A stretch of DNA of 64,000 bases from Pseudomonas sp. N3-W. GTDB lineage: Bacteria > Pseudomonadota > Gammaproteobacteria > Pseudomonadales > Pseudomonadaceae. The notes beneath the pieces are model-generated. The model ran no database searches and was not told the origin of the DNA. It saw only the letters and a list, made by a program, of their open reading frames with translations. The DNA is taken from the NCBI RefSeq assembly GCF_024970185.1, contig NZ_CP103965.1, forward strand, positions 6,610,932 through 6,674,931. The letters are read 5' to 3'. The position numbers and the translations under genes are program-made. Below are positions 16,963-27,972 of this stretch, one piece after another; position 1 is the first letter of the stretch; each line of letters starts with the position of its first letter.

Positions 16963-18521
16963 GAGGCGTTATCCGTCACGGCGACAGGCATCGGGGCCTG
17001 TGGCGCCAGCCCGAAAAAGTCCGACAACCGTTGTTGCACCGGGGCGAACGCGCAGTAGTCGTGCATGCGCTCGATAGCGGCGCGGGACATACGTTGATAG
17101 TCCTGCGGTCGCTCCTTGGCCATGCGGTAACTGTTTTCGTAAGCGGCTTTCAATGAGCCCCAGTCCGGGCGATAACGCAGGGTGCGGTAGATGATGCGGG
17201 TGTCCTGAGGCCAGATGGTCAGCTCTTCGCTGGACTTGACCACGAACGCTACGTCCTCGTCGATATAGTCTTCCATCGCCGTGTGATTCGGCGCGATCAC
17301 CGGTTTGCCGCTGGCCATGAACTCCATCAGTGGCAGGCACAGGCCCTCGCAACGGGACGCGTTGACGTAAAAGCTGGCGGCTTCGTAGAGCCGGGCGTAT
17401 TGCGGGTCGTCGAGATAGCCGTGCATCACTACCACGCGACAGGCGAACGGCGACAGCTGCGCCAGCAAGGTCATCAATTCGGTGTAGTAGGAGGACAGAT
17501 CGCTCTGGGTAATCTTCAGTATCAGCGTGGCGTCGGCGGTTTCGCGAAAGGCCCAGCAGAAAGCGCTGATCAGTCGATGCCAGTTCTTGCGACCATCAAG
17601 GGGGTTGAACACGGTGACGTAGACCACGCCGTCAACCTGTGTTTCCACCCGGGCTGTAGTGTCCGGCAGATCCAGCGGCACGGGTTCGGGCACTACCACC
17701 GGCAACGGGCTGGCGATGGCTGGCAGGTAACCGGCCAATCGCTCACGAGCCGCCTCTGAAAACAGATCGTGAACCCCTTCCCAATACCACAGCTTCAAAA
17801 AATGCGTGCGATGCACCGGCTCCGGTTGCGCCTTGCCCAGATCCAGCGCCCACATCCGCAGGTAATGCCTGGCAATCACGAAGCGGCGTTTGAGTGTCAG
17901 CGGTGGGGGGCGCAGCGCCTCGATCTCGGCCAGTTGCTCGGCCGTCAGCGGCTTGGGCAGCAAGTCATCGGCAGATAGCCCGAGCAGGCGGCTGTCGAAA
18001 ATGCAGCCTTTGATGTCCAGGGTCGAGCCCGGATTGATCGGGGCGCTGGTGTGGCGGCTACGAATGTCGGCGAAGTTTTCCCACAACGGAGTGGGCAATA
18101 CCAACACCGGAAATGCTTCGCCCATGGCCCGGCGAATCGCTCGGGCAGTGTGGCTGGAAAGCGTGATGACACGCCCTTGGCGCGCCAGCATTTGTGTCCA
18201 GTCTTGCCTCGGGTCGTCGTCACGCTGTTCGTTGGGGATTGAATCAAACTCCCACGCCACCACGCAGATCGTCGGGCACTCAAGATCATCGGGGGTTTTC
18301 TGCGGCGGCGTGAAGGACAGGAACAGGCAGTCTTCGCCAGCGGCGTGCAATTGCCGATAAAGAGGATCAACCTCGGCGGTAGCCGCCACCACATGCACCC
18401 GCCCAAGGCTTTCAAGCACCGGGCGATAGGCCTTGAGCACGAAGTAATAGCTATATTCCGGGCGGCCAAGGCTCTGGCTGATGGAGCTGTCGTTAACGTC
18501 CGAGTAAAGAATGAAATTCAT
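16956..18521 (-). CDS. Glycosyltransferase family 1-like (first of a tandem pair)
   Basis: 521 residues from ATG 18521; the open frame can extend seven codons to a GTG but without a better site. It shares GRPEYSYYFVLKAYRPVLESLGRV, VFNPLDGRKNWHRLISAF and CEGLCLPLMEFMASGKPVIAPNHTAMEDYID with the following gene. The middle carries an insertion of about 90 residues (LPKPLTAEQLAEIEALRPPP region) that the paralog lacks. First gene of the four-gene unit divergent from rmd. Probably a rhamnosyl- or capping-sugar transferase of the A-band polysaccharide, by position. Confidence 0.83.
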   Translation of the reverse strand: MNFILYSDVNDSSISQSLGRPEYSYYFVLKAYRPVLESLGRVHVVAATAEVDPLYRQLHAAGEDCLFLSFTPPQKTPDDLECPTICVVAWEFDSIPNEQRDDDPRQDWTQMLARQGRVITLSSHTARAIRRAMGEAFPVLVLPTPLWENFADIRSRHTSAPINPGSTLDIKGCIFDSRLLGLSADDLLPKPLTAEQLAEIEALRPPPLTLKRRFVIARHYLRMWALDLGKAQPEPVHRTHFLKLWYWEGVHDLFSEAARERLAGYLPAIASPLPVVVPEPVPLDLPDTTARVETQVDGVVYVTVFNPLDGRKNWHRLISAFCWAFRETADATLILKITQSDLSSYYTELMTLLAQLSPFACRVVVMHGYLDDPQYARLYEAASFYVNASRCEGLCLPLMEFMASGKPVIAPNHTAMEDYIDEDVAFVVKSSEELTIWPQDTRIIYRTLRYRPDWGSLKAAYENSYRMAKERPQDYQRMSRAAIERMHDYCAFAPVQQRLSDFFGLAPQAPMPVAVTDNASC

Positions 18522-18947
18522 GGCATCCCACGATGAAACCACCGTCCCGGCGGCTCCACTCTATGACGGCAAAGCCATGGTTCGAGTCGACGTCTGTCGT
18601 GCTCCTCCATCGTCTTCTTGCCCGTCTACGTTCTTGTTTTAATGGTCAGTTTCGCGGGGTTACAAAACACCCCGGCCGAACCCTGGGTAATCGTGACGAG
18701 GGGCATTCTAAACACATCCGTCGAGGATTCGTGAACCGCCCGGCGAGAATAAATCAAGCTAAGCTGACGAGAACTGACCGGTCACGGTGGGACCTGTTGA
18801 AATTGCTGCGCAATTGGCACAGATTGGCAACCAAATAACTACAACAACGACTTCGCCTGCTTTCCTGCTGATAATTAATCGGTCTGACAGACACGCTCGA
18901 AAAGCCTGTGGGGAAATGGCAGAAGTTTATGACCAAGGGGCTGCTGT
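18522..18947. promoter_or_regulatory. Divergent intergenic region of the A-band locus
   Basis: 426 bp with no plausible gene. It must hold the promoters of the rightward rmd operon and the leftward glycosyltransferase operon. Visible structure: a hairpin CGGGGT/ACCCCG near 18655-18674 and a dyad AATTGC-TGC-GCAATT near 18801-18815, the latter about 130 bp before rmd. I see no confident -35/-10 pair. Confidence 0.4.
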
Positions 18948-20830
<1,883 letters not shown>

Positions 20831-20833
20831 GTC

Positions 20834-22276
20834 ATGCTCATTCCAGTGATTCTGTCCGGCGGTGCCGGTACTCGCTTGTGGCCGGTGTCCCGTGAAGGCC
20901 ACCCCAAGCCGTTCATGACCCTGCCCGACGGGCAGTCGTTGCTGGGCAAGACCTACCGGCGTGCGGCCGGCCTGCTCGATGGGTGGGGCGATATCGTCAC
21001 CGTGACCAACCGCGACTACTACTTCCAGAGCAAGGATCACTATCAGGACGCCCAGTTGAGTCGCCATCGCGGGCACTTTCTGCTGGAGCCTACGGGGCGT
21101 AATACCGCCCCGGCCATCGCTGCGGCGGCCCTCTCCCTGCAAGCCCTGCATGGCGACGAAGCGATCATGGTGGTGATGCCCGCCGACCATCTGATCGTCA
21201 ACGTGGCGGCGTTGCAAAGCGCAGTCGAGCACGCCGTGGCGCTGGCCAAAGACGGTTTTCTGGTGACCTTCGGTGTGCTGCCGACCGCTCCGGAAACCGG
21301 CTTTGGCTATATCGAAACCGGCGCTGCGCTGGATGACAAGGGCGCCGCCAGGGTGCAGCGATTCGTCGAAAAACCGGATTTGCAAACCGCTACGCATTAT
21401 CTGGAAAGCGGCAACTTCCTGTGGAACTCGGGCATGTTCTGCTTCTCGGTGGGAACCATGCTGGCGCAATTGCAGCTTCACGCCGCCGAGTTGCTGGAAC
21501 AGACCCGCGCCTGCATGGCGGTCAGTGCGCCCGTGGAAACCGGTGGTTGCCTGCAACAGGAACTGTGCCCGGTGCTGTTTGCCGGGATCACCGACATTTC
21601 CATCGACTACGCCCTGATGGAACGCTCAGACAAAGTGGTCGTGGTGCCTGCCGGTTTTGACTGGAGCGACATTGGCTCCTGGGGTGCCGTCGCGGCACTG
21701 GTGCCCGCAGATGCACAACATAACCGCGCCAGCGGTGAAGCGGTATTCATCGACAGCCACCACAACTTCGTCCAGAGCGAAGACCGGCTGATCGCCACCG
21801 TCGGTGTGGATAACCTGATCATCATCGATACGGCCGACGCCGTGCTGGTGGCCCATGCCGACCGCACCCAGGATGTAAGGCGGGTGGCCAAACAGCTCAA
21901 GGACAAACAGCACGAAGCCTATCGTCTGCACCGTACTGTCAGTCGCCCCTGGGGCACTTACACCGTGCTGGAGGAAGGCCCACGCTTCAAGATCAAGCGC
22001 ATCGTGGTCAAGCCCGGCGGCAAATTGTCACTGCAAATGCACCACCACCGTAATGAACACTGGGTAGTGGTCGAAGGCATGGCCAAGGTCACCAACAACG
22101 GCACCGGCACGCATCTGGTGGCCAAGAACGAATCGACATTCATTGCCGCCGGGCACAAGCATCGCCTGGAAAACCCCGGCGTGATCGACCTGGTGATCAT
22201 TGAAGTGCAAAGCGGCGAATACCTGGGAGAGGACGACATCGTCCGTTTCGAAGACCATTACGGCAGGACGGTTTGA
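20834..22276 (+). CDS. wbpW: Mannose-1-phosphate guanylyltransferase / mannose-6-phosphate isomerase
   Basis: 480-residue bifunctional type II enzyme. N-terminal nucleotidyltransferase: PVILSGGAGTRLWPVSREGHPKPF, VMPADHLI and FVEKPD. The C-terminal cupin isomerase has RPWGTYTVLEEG and PGGKLSLQMHHHRNEHWVVVEG, whose His residues bind the metal. It makes fructose-6-P to mannose-6-P and GTP + Man-1-P to GDP-mannose. ATG preceded by AAGGAG. In P. aeruginosa three paralogs exist (AlgA, PslB, WbpW); the A-band context identifies this one. Confidence 0.94.
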   Translation: MLIPVILSGGAGTRLWPVSREGHPKPFMTLPDGQSLLGKTYRRAAGLLDGWGDIVTVTNRDYYFQSKDHYQDAQLSRHRGHFLLEPTGRNTAPAIAAAALSLQALHGDEAIMVVMPADHLIVNVAALQSAVEHAVALAKDGFLVTFGVLPTAPETGFGYIETGAALDDKGAARVQRFVEKPDLQTATHYLESGNFLWNSGMFCFSVGTMLAQLQLHAAELLEQTRACMAVSAPVETGGCLQQELCPVLFAGITDISIDYALMERSDKVVVVPAGFDWSDIGSWGAVAALVPADAQHNRASGEAVFIDSHHNFVQSEDRLIATVGVDNLIIIDTADAVLVAHADRTQDVRRVAKQLKDKQHEAYRLHRTVSRPWGTYTVLEEGPRFKIKRIVVKPGGKLSLQMHHHRNEHWVVVEGMAKVTNNGTGTHLVAKNESTFIAAGHKHRLENPGVIDLVIIEVQSGEYLGEDDIVRFEDHYGRTV

Positions 22277-23074
22277 ATGCTGCTTTCTCTGTACCGCTCG
22301 TTGCACAACTATCGCGGCTTCATCCTCGGTAGCGTGCAGCGAGAGTTTCAAGCGCGGTATCGCAATTCACTGTTCGGGGCCTTGTGGCCCGTGCTCAATC
22401 CGCTGTCGATGATCATCGTCTACACCGTGATTTTTTCCCACATCATGCGCGCCCGCCTGCCAGGGGTAGACGACAGCATGGCCTACAGCGTTTATCTGTG
22501 CGCCGGTCTGCTGGCCTGGGGGCTGTTTACCGAAATCACATTGCGCAGCCAGAACATGTTTCTGGAAAACGCCAACCTGCTGAAGAAAATCAGCTTCCCG
22601 AGGATCTGCCTGCCAGTGATCGTGCTGATCAACGCCAGCATCAACTTCGCGATCATCATCGGTCTGTTCCTGGGGTTTCTGCTGATCACCGGACGTTGGC
22701 CGGGCATGGTGTTGCTGGCGCTGATTCCACTGATAGCGTTGCAAATGATGTTCTGCGCCGGGTTGGGGATGATCCTCGGCGTGTTGAACGTGTTCTTCCG
22801 CGATGTCGGCCAGCTCTTCGGCATCTGCCTGCAATTCTGGTTCTGGCTGACGCCGATCGTGTACCCGATGAGCATCCTGCCGGAGTGGGTGCAACGTCTG
22901 CTGCAACTCAATCCCCTGACCAACCTGATCACCAGCTATCAGAACCTGTTCGTTTACGGCCAATGGCCGGTATGGAGTTCGCTGTTGCCGATTTTCATCA
23001 GCGCCCTGGTGTTCTGTCTGATCGGGCTGCGGTTGTTTCGCCAGCGAGTCGGCGAAATGGTGGATGAACTCTGA
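22277..23074 (+). CDS. wzm: ABC-2 type polysaccharide exporter permease
   Basis: 265-residue inner-membrane protein with six helices, starting LYRSLHNYRGFILGSVQREFQARYRNSLFGALWPVLNPL, the common N-terminus of O-antigen ABC permeases. Conserved FWFWLTPIVYP and LNPLTNLITSYQ near the C-terminus. Start ATG abuts the wbpW stop; its stop overlaps the wzt start by one base. With Wzt it moves undecaprenyl-linked D-rhamnan to the periplasmic face. Confidence 0.94.
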   Translation: MLLSLYRSLHNYRGFILGSVQREFQARYRNSLFGALWPVLNPLSMIIVYTVIFSHIMRARLPGVDDSMAYSVYLCAGLLAWGLFTEITLRSQNMFLENANLLKKISFPRICLPVIVLINASINFAIIIGLFLGFLLITGRWPGMVLLALIPLIALQMMFCAGLGMILGVLNVFFRDVGQLFGICLQFWFWLTPIVYPMSILPEWVQRLLQLNPLTNLITSYQNLFVYGQWPVWSSLLPIFISALVFCLIGLRLFRQRVGEMVDEL

Positions 23075-24324
23075 TGGGGCATATTCGCGTAACCGGCCTG
23101 AGCAAGGCCTACAAACAATACCCGACCCGCTGGAGCCGACTGGCCGAGTGGCTGATCCCGTTTTCCCCCATTCGCCACCGTCAGCACTGGGTGCTGCAAG
23201 ACGTCGAATTCGAGATAGCGCCCGGCGAAGCGGTGGGCATCGTCGGCGCCAATGGTGCCGGTAAAAGCACCTTGCTGAAGATGATTACCGGCACCACCCA
23301 GCCAACGAGTGGCAAGATCGAACTTGAGGGCCGCGTGGCTGCCTTGCTGGAGCTGGGCATGGGCTTTCACCCGGACTTTACCGGCCGCCAGAACGCATTC
23401 ATGGCCGGCCAACTGCTAGGCATGCAGGTCAGCGAGATCGAAGCGCTGATGCCGGATATCGAACATTTCGCGGAAATCGGCGAAGCCATCGACCACCCGG
23501 TCCGCACGTATTCAAGCGGCATGCAGATGCGCCTGGCCTTCAGCGTCGCCACTGCCCGGCGTCCGGATATTCTGATCGTCGACGAGGCGCTCTCCGTGGG
23601 CGATGCCTATTTCCAGCACAAAAGCTTCGAACGCATTCGCAGCTTCCGCAAAGCTGGCACCACCCTGCTGATCGTGTCCCACGACCGCTCGGCGATCCAG
23701 TCGATTTGCGATTCGGCGATCCTGCTCAAGGACGGCCGCATGGCCATGCATGGCACACCCGAAGCGGTCCTGGACTATTACAACGCCCTGATGGCCGAAC
23801 GTGAAGGCCAGATCGTACGCCAGGAAATGCTCGCGGGTGGCGAAGTGCAAACCGTTTCAGGCACCGGTGAAGCCGGCATTCTCAGCGTGCGTCTGCTGGA
23901 CGAAAATGATCGCTCCATCGACGCTGCCGAAGTCGGCCAGCCAGTAGTGCTGGAAGTGCAGGTCGAAGTCCGTCAGGACATCGAACGGCTGGTGCTCGGT
24001 TTCATCCTCAAGGACCGCCTGGGTCAGATGATGTACGGCATCAACACCCATCGCCAACAAATGGCCCTGACCGACCTGCAGGCCGGAGAACGATTCACCT
24101 ACCGCTTTGCCTTCATCATGGGCTTGGGCAAAGGCAACTACTCCGTGTCTCTGAGCCTGTCGCGACTGGACTCGCATCTGGACCGCAACTTCGAATGGCG
24201 CGACTACGGCCTGGTGTTCCACGTCATCAACAACCGGCAGGAAGACTTTGTCGGCTGCTCGTGGCTGGCGGCGAAAACCACCATCACCCGCGTCGGCTCG
24301 ACTGTTGAGGAGCATTCGCCATGA
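23074..24324 (+). CDS. wzt: ABC transporter ATP-binding protein with polysaccharide-binding C-terminus
   Basis: 416 residues. N-terminal ATPase: Walker A GANGAGKST, signature YSSGMQMRLAFSVA, Walker B ILIVDEALSVGD, and H-loop IVSHD. The extra C-terminal half (about residues 255-416, rich in beta strands: VVLEVQVEVRQDIERLVLGF, LGKGNYSVSLSLS) is the Wzt carbohydrate-binding domain that recognises the finished chain end. Such domains usually read a terminal modification; the divergent methyltransferase could supply it. Overlaps wzm by 1 nt and wbpX by 4 nt. Confidence 0.94.
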   Translation: MGHIRVTGLSKAYKQYPTRWSRLAEWLIPFSPIRHRQHWVLQDVEFEIAPGEAVGIVGANGAGKSTLLKMITGTTQPTSGKIELEGRVAALLELGMGFHPDFTGRQNAFMAGQLLGMQVSEIEALMPDIEHFAEIGEAIDHPVRTYSSGMQMRLAFSVATARRPDILIVDEALSVGDAYFQHKSFERIRSFRKAGTTLLIVSHDRSAIQSICDSAILLKDGRMAMHGTPEAVLDYYNALMAEREGQIVRQEMLAGGEVQTVSGTGEAGILSVRLLDENDRSIDAAEVGQPVVLEVQVEVRQDIERLVLGFILKDRLGQMMYGINTHRQQMALTDLQAGERFTYRFAFIMGLGKGNYSVSLSLSRLDSHLDRNFEWRDYGLVFHVINNRQEDFVGCSWLAAKTTITRVGSTVEEHSP

Positions 24325-25688
24325 CCCGTCTTTTGGTGGAGTGCACCCACGTATTCCTGCACCCGAAAGTCAACTCGGGCATCCAGCGAGTCGTGCGCAA
24401 CGTCGTCAACCAATTGCCGCCCAGCGTGGACGGGGTTGAATGCATACCGGTGGTGATGCTCAAGGGCAAGCTGCACCGTGTACTGCAACTGGGGCCGTTG
24501 AACATCCCGTTTTTCGACACATTGATGACCTTCGCAGGTCGCCTGCAACGGCTGGCCCATCGTTTCTGGCAATGGCACCAGCGTCTCGATAAACGCTACA
24601 CGTCACGCTGGGTCCGACGCTGTCTGTACGTCGCCTACCGCTTCACCGCGCTGGCCTGTTTCAGCGTGCCACTGCGCCTGATCGATCAGGTCAATCAATA
24701 TCAGTTACCCAAGCGCTGCACGCCGTTGCAGCACCAGCCTGGGGATCAACTGGTGCTGCTCGACTCCTCCTGGCACGCCGATTTTTTCCCGGCCGCCGAA
24801 CAACTCAAGCGCGAAGGCGTGGGCATCGTCTCGGTGATCTATGACCTGATTCCCGTGACCCACCCGCAGTTTTACGACACACGGCTGGCGCAGGTTTTCA
24901 ATGATTGGTTCGACTGGATCGTCAATACCGCTGATGGCTACGTGGCGATTTCCGCAACGGTGCGGGATCAGGTGCGAGAGGAAATTGAGCGCCGCCTCGG
25001 CCCGGTCAAAACCGAGGAACGGTGGTTCGACTATTTTCATCTCGGCTCTGAACTGGACCTGAGCGAAGCCAGTGCAGCGGTAGAACCGCGCCTCGCACGA
25101 TTATTCGAAACCACCGAGCCGGTGTTCCTGATGGTCAGCACCATCGAGCCCCGGAAAAACCACGGCTACCTGCTGGACGCCTTCGAACGGGCCTGGGCCG
25201 CAGGCTCCAGGGCCAGGCTCTGCATCGCCGGACGTATCGGCTGGAAGTGCGAGGCCCTGCTCGCCCGAGTCCGTGCGCATCCGCAACTGAACAAACAGCT
25301 GTTCATGTTCAATGACCTGAGCGACACAAGCCTCGAACACGCCTATTCCAACGCCAGCGTGCTGGTGTTCCCCTCACACGTCGAGGGCTTCGGCCTGCCG
25401 CTGGTGGAAGCCATGCAGCGTGGCTTGCCGGCGATGGGCAGCGACATTGCGGTGTTCCGCGAAATCGGCGGCGAGTTCATGGCCTACTTCGATCTGAACA
25501 CACCGCAAAGCCTGGCCGATCTGGTCGGCAATTTTGAACGCAGTGGCCTATTCCCCGCCAGCCGTGACGTGAAGGACTGGCGCTGGATCGGCTGGCGCGG
25601 AGCCAGTGCGCAACTGGCCGAACGCACGCTGCGCAATCTGCAACCAGCGCCGGTCGTGCAAGAGAGGCAACATGCAGATTGCCCTTAA
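24321..25688 (+). CDS. wbpX: D-rhamnosyltransferase, GT4-type
   Basis: 455-residue cytoplasmic glycosyltransferase. N-terminus LVECTHVFLHPKVNSGIQRVVRN; C-terminal GT-B donor site MVSTIEPRKNHGYLLDAF, IAGRIGW, then VFPSHVEGFGLPLVEAMQRGLPAMGSD. In P. aeruginosa WbpX is thought to add the alpha-1,2-linked D-rhamnose of the trisaccharide repeat. Overlaps wzt by 4 nt and wbpY by 17 nt. Confidence 0.9.
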   Translation: MTRLLVECTHVFLHPKVNSGIQRVVRNVVNQLPPSVDGVECIPVVMLKGKLHRVLQLGPLNIPFFDTLMTFAGRLQRLAHRFWQWHQRLDKRYTSRWVRRCLYVAYRFTALACFSVPLRLIDQVNQYQLPKRCTPLQHQPGDQLVLLDSSWHADFFPAAEQLKREGVGIVSVIYDLIPVTHPQFYDTRLAQVFNDWFDWIVNTADGYVAISATVRDQVREEIERRLGPVKTEERWFDYFHLGSELDLSEASAAVEPRLARLFETTEPVFLMVSTIEPRKNHGYLLDAFERAWAAGSRARLCIAGRIGWKCEALLARVRAHPQLNKQLFMFNDLSDTSLEHAYSNASVLVFPSHVEGFGLPLVEAMQRGLPAMGSDIAVFREIGGEFMAYFDLNTPQSLADLVGNFERSGLFPASRDVKDWRWIGWRGASAQLAERTLRNLQPAPVVQERQHADCP

Positions 25689-26802
25689 CGCACACATCCT
25701 CCAGGCGCCGCGCACCGGCATTGGCCATTACGTCGCCGAGCTGGTGAATGCCCTGGCCTGTGAGCCGGACGTCGAGTTATCGCTGTTCCACGGCTGGGGC
25801 TGGAGTTCTTCATTACCCGGCGCCGCCATGCCTGGTTATTCGCGACTCACGCCATTGCTGCGGCAAATTCCCGGCGCCTATCAAGCACGGCGCTGGCTGA
25901 CGCAGAAGCGCTTCGATCAGGGCCGCTCCCAAGGCATCGACCTGTATCACGAACCCAGTCTGTGGCCGCTGTCATTCGACGGCCCGACAGTGATCACCCT
26001 GCATGACCTGACACACCTGCATTATCCCGAGACGCAACCGCCGGCACGAATGCGGGAAATCGAGCGGCGACTGGCGGACGGGGTGCAGCAGGCGCGACTG
26101 ATTCTGACTGACTCACAAGCTGTCGCTGACGAGGCCCAGGACTATTTCGCACTGCCAGCCGAACGTTTTGTCGTCGCTCCGCTGGGGGTGGCCGCACGCT
26201 TTCATCCACGCGAAGACGAAGCTGTCGATGCTGTGCTCAAGGCCCACGGGGTTACGGCGCGGGAATACTTTCTGTGCGTCGGCACGCTGGAACCCCGCAA
26301 GAACCTGACACTGGCCCTGCGCGCCCATGCCCTGCTGTCACCCACGCAACGCCAGCAGTTCCCGTTATTGATCGTCGGTATGGCCGGCTGGCAGCGTGAG
26401 CAGTTCAATGAGGAACTGCTTCAGTCCCTGGCCTGCGGTCATGTGTGCCTGCTGGGTTATTTGCCGGACGAGGACGTGGCGCAACTATTGGCCGGAGCAC
26501 GGGCGCTGGTTTTTCCATCGCTATATGAAGGCTTCGGTCTGCCGATTCTGGAAGCCATGGCCAGCGGCACGCCGGTGATTGTGACCCGACATTCGGCGAT
26601 GCCGGAAGTGGCGGGCAGCGCGGGTAACTACATTAGATCTGACGACCCGCACGGCCTGCGCGATGCCATGAGCCGTTTGATTGACGACAACACGCATTGG
26701 CAGGAATGCCGAGAAGCGGGACTACAACAAGCGAAGCTTTTTTCCTGGGAACGTTGCGCGAAAATCACAGCGCACGCTTACCGCCAGGCATTGGGAGGTT
26801 GA
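25672..26802 (+). CDS. wbpY: D-rhamnosyltransferase, GT4-type
   Basis: 376 residues from ATG 25672 (GAGAGGCAAC upstream; the open frame begins 22 codons earlier inside wbpX). MQIALNAHILQAPRTGIGHYVAELV is the typical GT4 N-terminus; donor site CVGTLEPRKNLTLALRAHALL and VFPSLYEGFGLPILEAMASGTPVIVT with EX7E-type Glu residues. Equivalent P. aeruginosa enzyme adds alpha-1,3-linked D-rhamnoses. Translation is coupled with wbpX; wbpZ starts directly after the stop. Confidence 0.9.
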   Translation: MQIALNAHILQAPRTGIGHYVAELVNALACEPDVELSLFHGWGWSSSLPGAAMPGYSRLTPLLRQIPGAYQARRWLTQKRFDQGRSQGIDLYHEPSLWPLSFDGPTVITLHDLTHLHYPETQPPARMREIERRLADGVQQARLILTDSQAVADEAQDYFALPAERFVVAPLGVAARFHPREDEAVDAVLKAHGVTAREYFLCVGTLEPRKNLTLALRAHALLSPTQRQQFPLLIVGMAGWQREQFNEELLQSLACGHVCLLGYLPDEDVAQLLAGARALVFPSLYEGFGLPILEAMASGTPVIVTRHSAMPEVAGSAGNYIRSDDPHGLRDAMSRLIDDNTHWQECREAGLQQAKLFSWERCAKITAHAYRQALGG

Positions 26803-27933
26803 ATGCGAGTTCTTCATTTTTTCAAGACGTACCTGCCCGATTCAATGGGTGGTATCGAACAAGTCATCTTCCAGTTATGCGAAAGCGGCGCCCAACACGG
26901 CATTGAAGGCCAGGTGCTGACCCTCAGCGCCGACCCGTTTCCCCCCGTGGTGCAACTCGGACAGCACGAAGTGCACCGGGCCAAACTCGACATCCAGTTC
27001 GCCTCCACCGGATTTTCCTGGAGCGTGTTCAAACAGTTTCGCGAGATGGCCGCCGAAGCCGATGTCGTCAATTACCACTTTCCATGGCCTTTCATGGACC
27101 TGGTGCACTTCGCCGGCCAGTCGGATAAACCCACTGTGGTTACTTACCACTCCGACATCATTCGCCAGAAATATCTGCTTAAACTCTATCGGCCCTTGAT
27201 GAACCGCTTCCTCGCCAGCGCCGACCGTATCGTCGTTGCCTCGCCCAACTACCTGCACACCAGCGACGTGTTGCAGCAGTTCCAGCACAAGACCCAGATT
27301 ATCCCCTACGGCCTCAACAAGGCAGGTTATCCACAGGCTGAACGCGAACGCATGGACAAATGGCGACAGAAGCTGGGTGACAAGTTTTTCCTGTTCGTCG
27401 GTGTGATGCGTTATTACAAAGGCCTGCATATCTTGCTTGAGGCCTTGAAAGACGTGGATTACCCAGTGGTGATCGTCGGCGCCGGACCACTGGAACGGGA
27501 GCTGCATGCCCAAGCCATGGCGCTGGGGTTGCGCAATATTCACTTCCTTGGCCGTTTGGGTGACGAAGACAAGGTCGCCCTGCTGCAATTGAGCTACTCC
27601 ATCGTATTTCCCTCGCACCTGCGTTCCGAAGCGTTCGGCATCTCGTTGCTCGAAGGCGCGATGTACGGCAAGCCGATGATCTCCAGCGAGATCGGCACCG
27701 GCACCAGCTACATCAATATCCACAACGAAACCGGGCTGGTGGTGCCGCCGAGCAATCCACAGGCGCTCCGCGAAGCCATGCGCACACTCTGGGACAATCC
27801 GGTGCTTGCGGCGCAAATGGGCGAGAAGGCAGAAGCACGATATCGGCGGTTGTTCACGGCGGATGAAATGGGCCGTAAATGGACGGAGCTGTATCAAGAG
27901 TTGCTGGAAGAAAAGTCCCTGTCCTACGCATAA
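26803..27933 (+). CDS. wbpZ: D-rhamnosyltransferase, GT4-type
   Basis: 376 residues. MRVLHFFKTYLPDSMGGIEQVIFQL at the N-terminus, donor site FVGVMRYYKGLHILLEAL, IVGAGPLERELHAQA, and FPSHLRSEAFGISLLEGAMYGKPMISSEIGTG. GGGAGG precedes the ATG. In P. aeruginosa WbpZ adds the first D-rhamnose to the lipid-linked primer sugar made by WbpL, which is not in this window. Last gene of the operon, closed by a strong hairpin. Confidence 0.91.
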   Translation: MRVLHFFKTYLPDSMGGIEQVIFQLCESGAQHGIEGQVLTLSADPFPPVVQLGQHEVHRAKLDIQFASTGFSWSVFKQFREMAAEADVVNYHFPWPFMDLVHFAGQSDKPTVVTYHSDIIRQKYLLKLYRPLMNRFLASADRIVVASPNYLHTSDVLQQFQHKTQIIPYGLNKAGYPQAERERMDKWRQKLGDKFFLFVGVMRYYKGLHILLEALKDVDYPVVIVGAGPLERELHAQAMALGLRNIHFLGRLGDEDKVALLQLSYSIVFPSHLRSEAFGISLLEGAMYGKPMISSEIGTGTSYINIHNETGLVVPPSNPQALREAMRTLWDNPVLAAQMGEKAEARYRRLFTADEMGRKWTELYQELLEEKSLSYA

Positions 27934-27938
27934 AAGGT

Positions 27939-27965
27939 CAAAAGATCGCAGGCTGCGATCTTTTG
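27939..27965 (+). terminator. Terminator of the A-band operon
   Basis: CAAAAGATCGCA (27939-27950) pairs perfectly with TGCGATCTTTTG (27954-27965) across a 3-nt loop, giving A-stem-T symmetry that can terminate both the A-band operon and the convergent oxidoreductase gene. Confidence 0.85.
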
Positions 27966-27972
27966 ATTTCGG

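Noticed and set aside
18815..18830. Sigma-54-like TGGCAC...TGGCA before rmd
   Set aside because: Spacing between GG and GC is one base too short and the -12 element is TGGC rather than TTGC.
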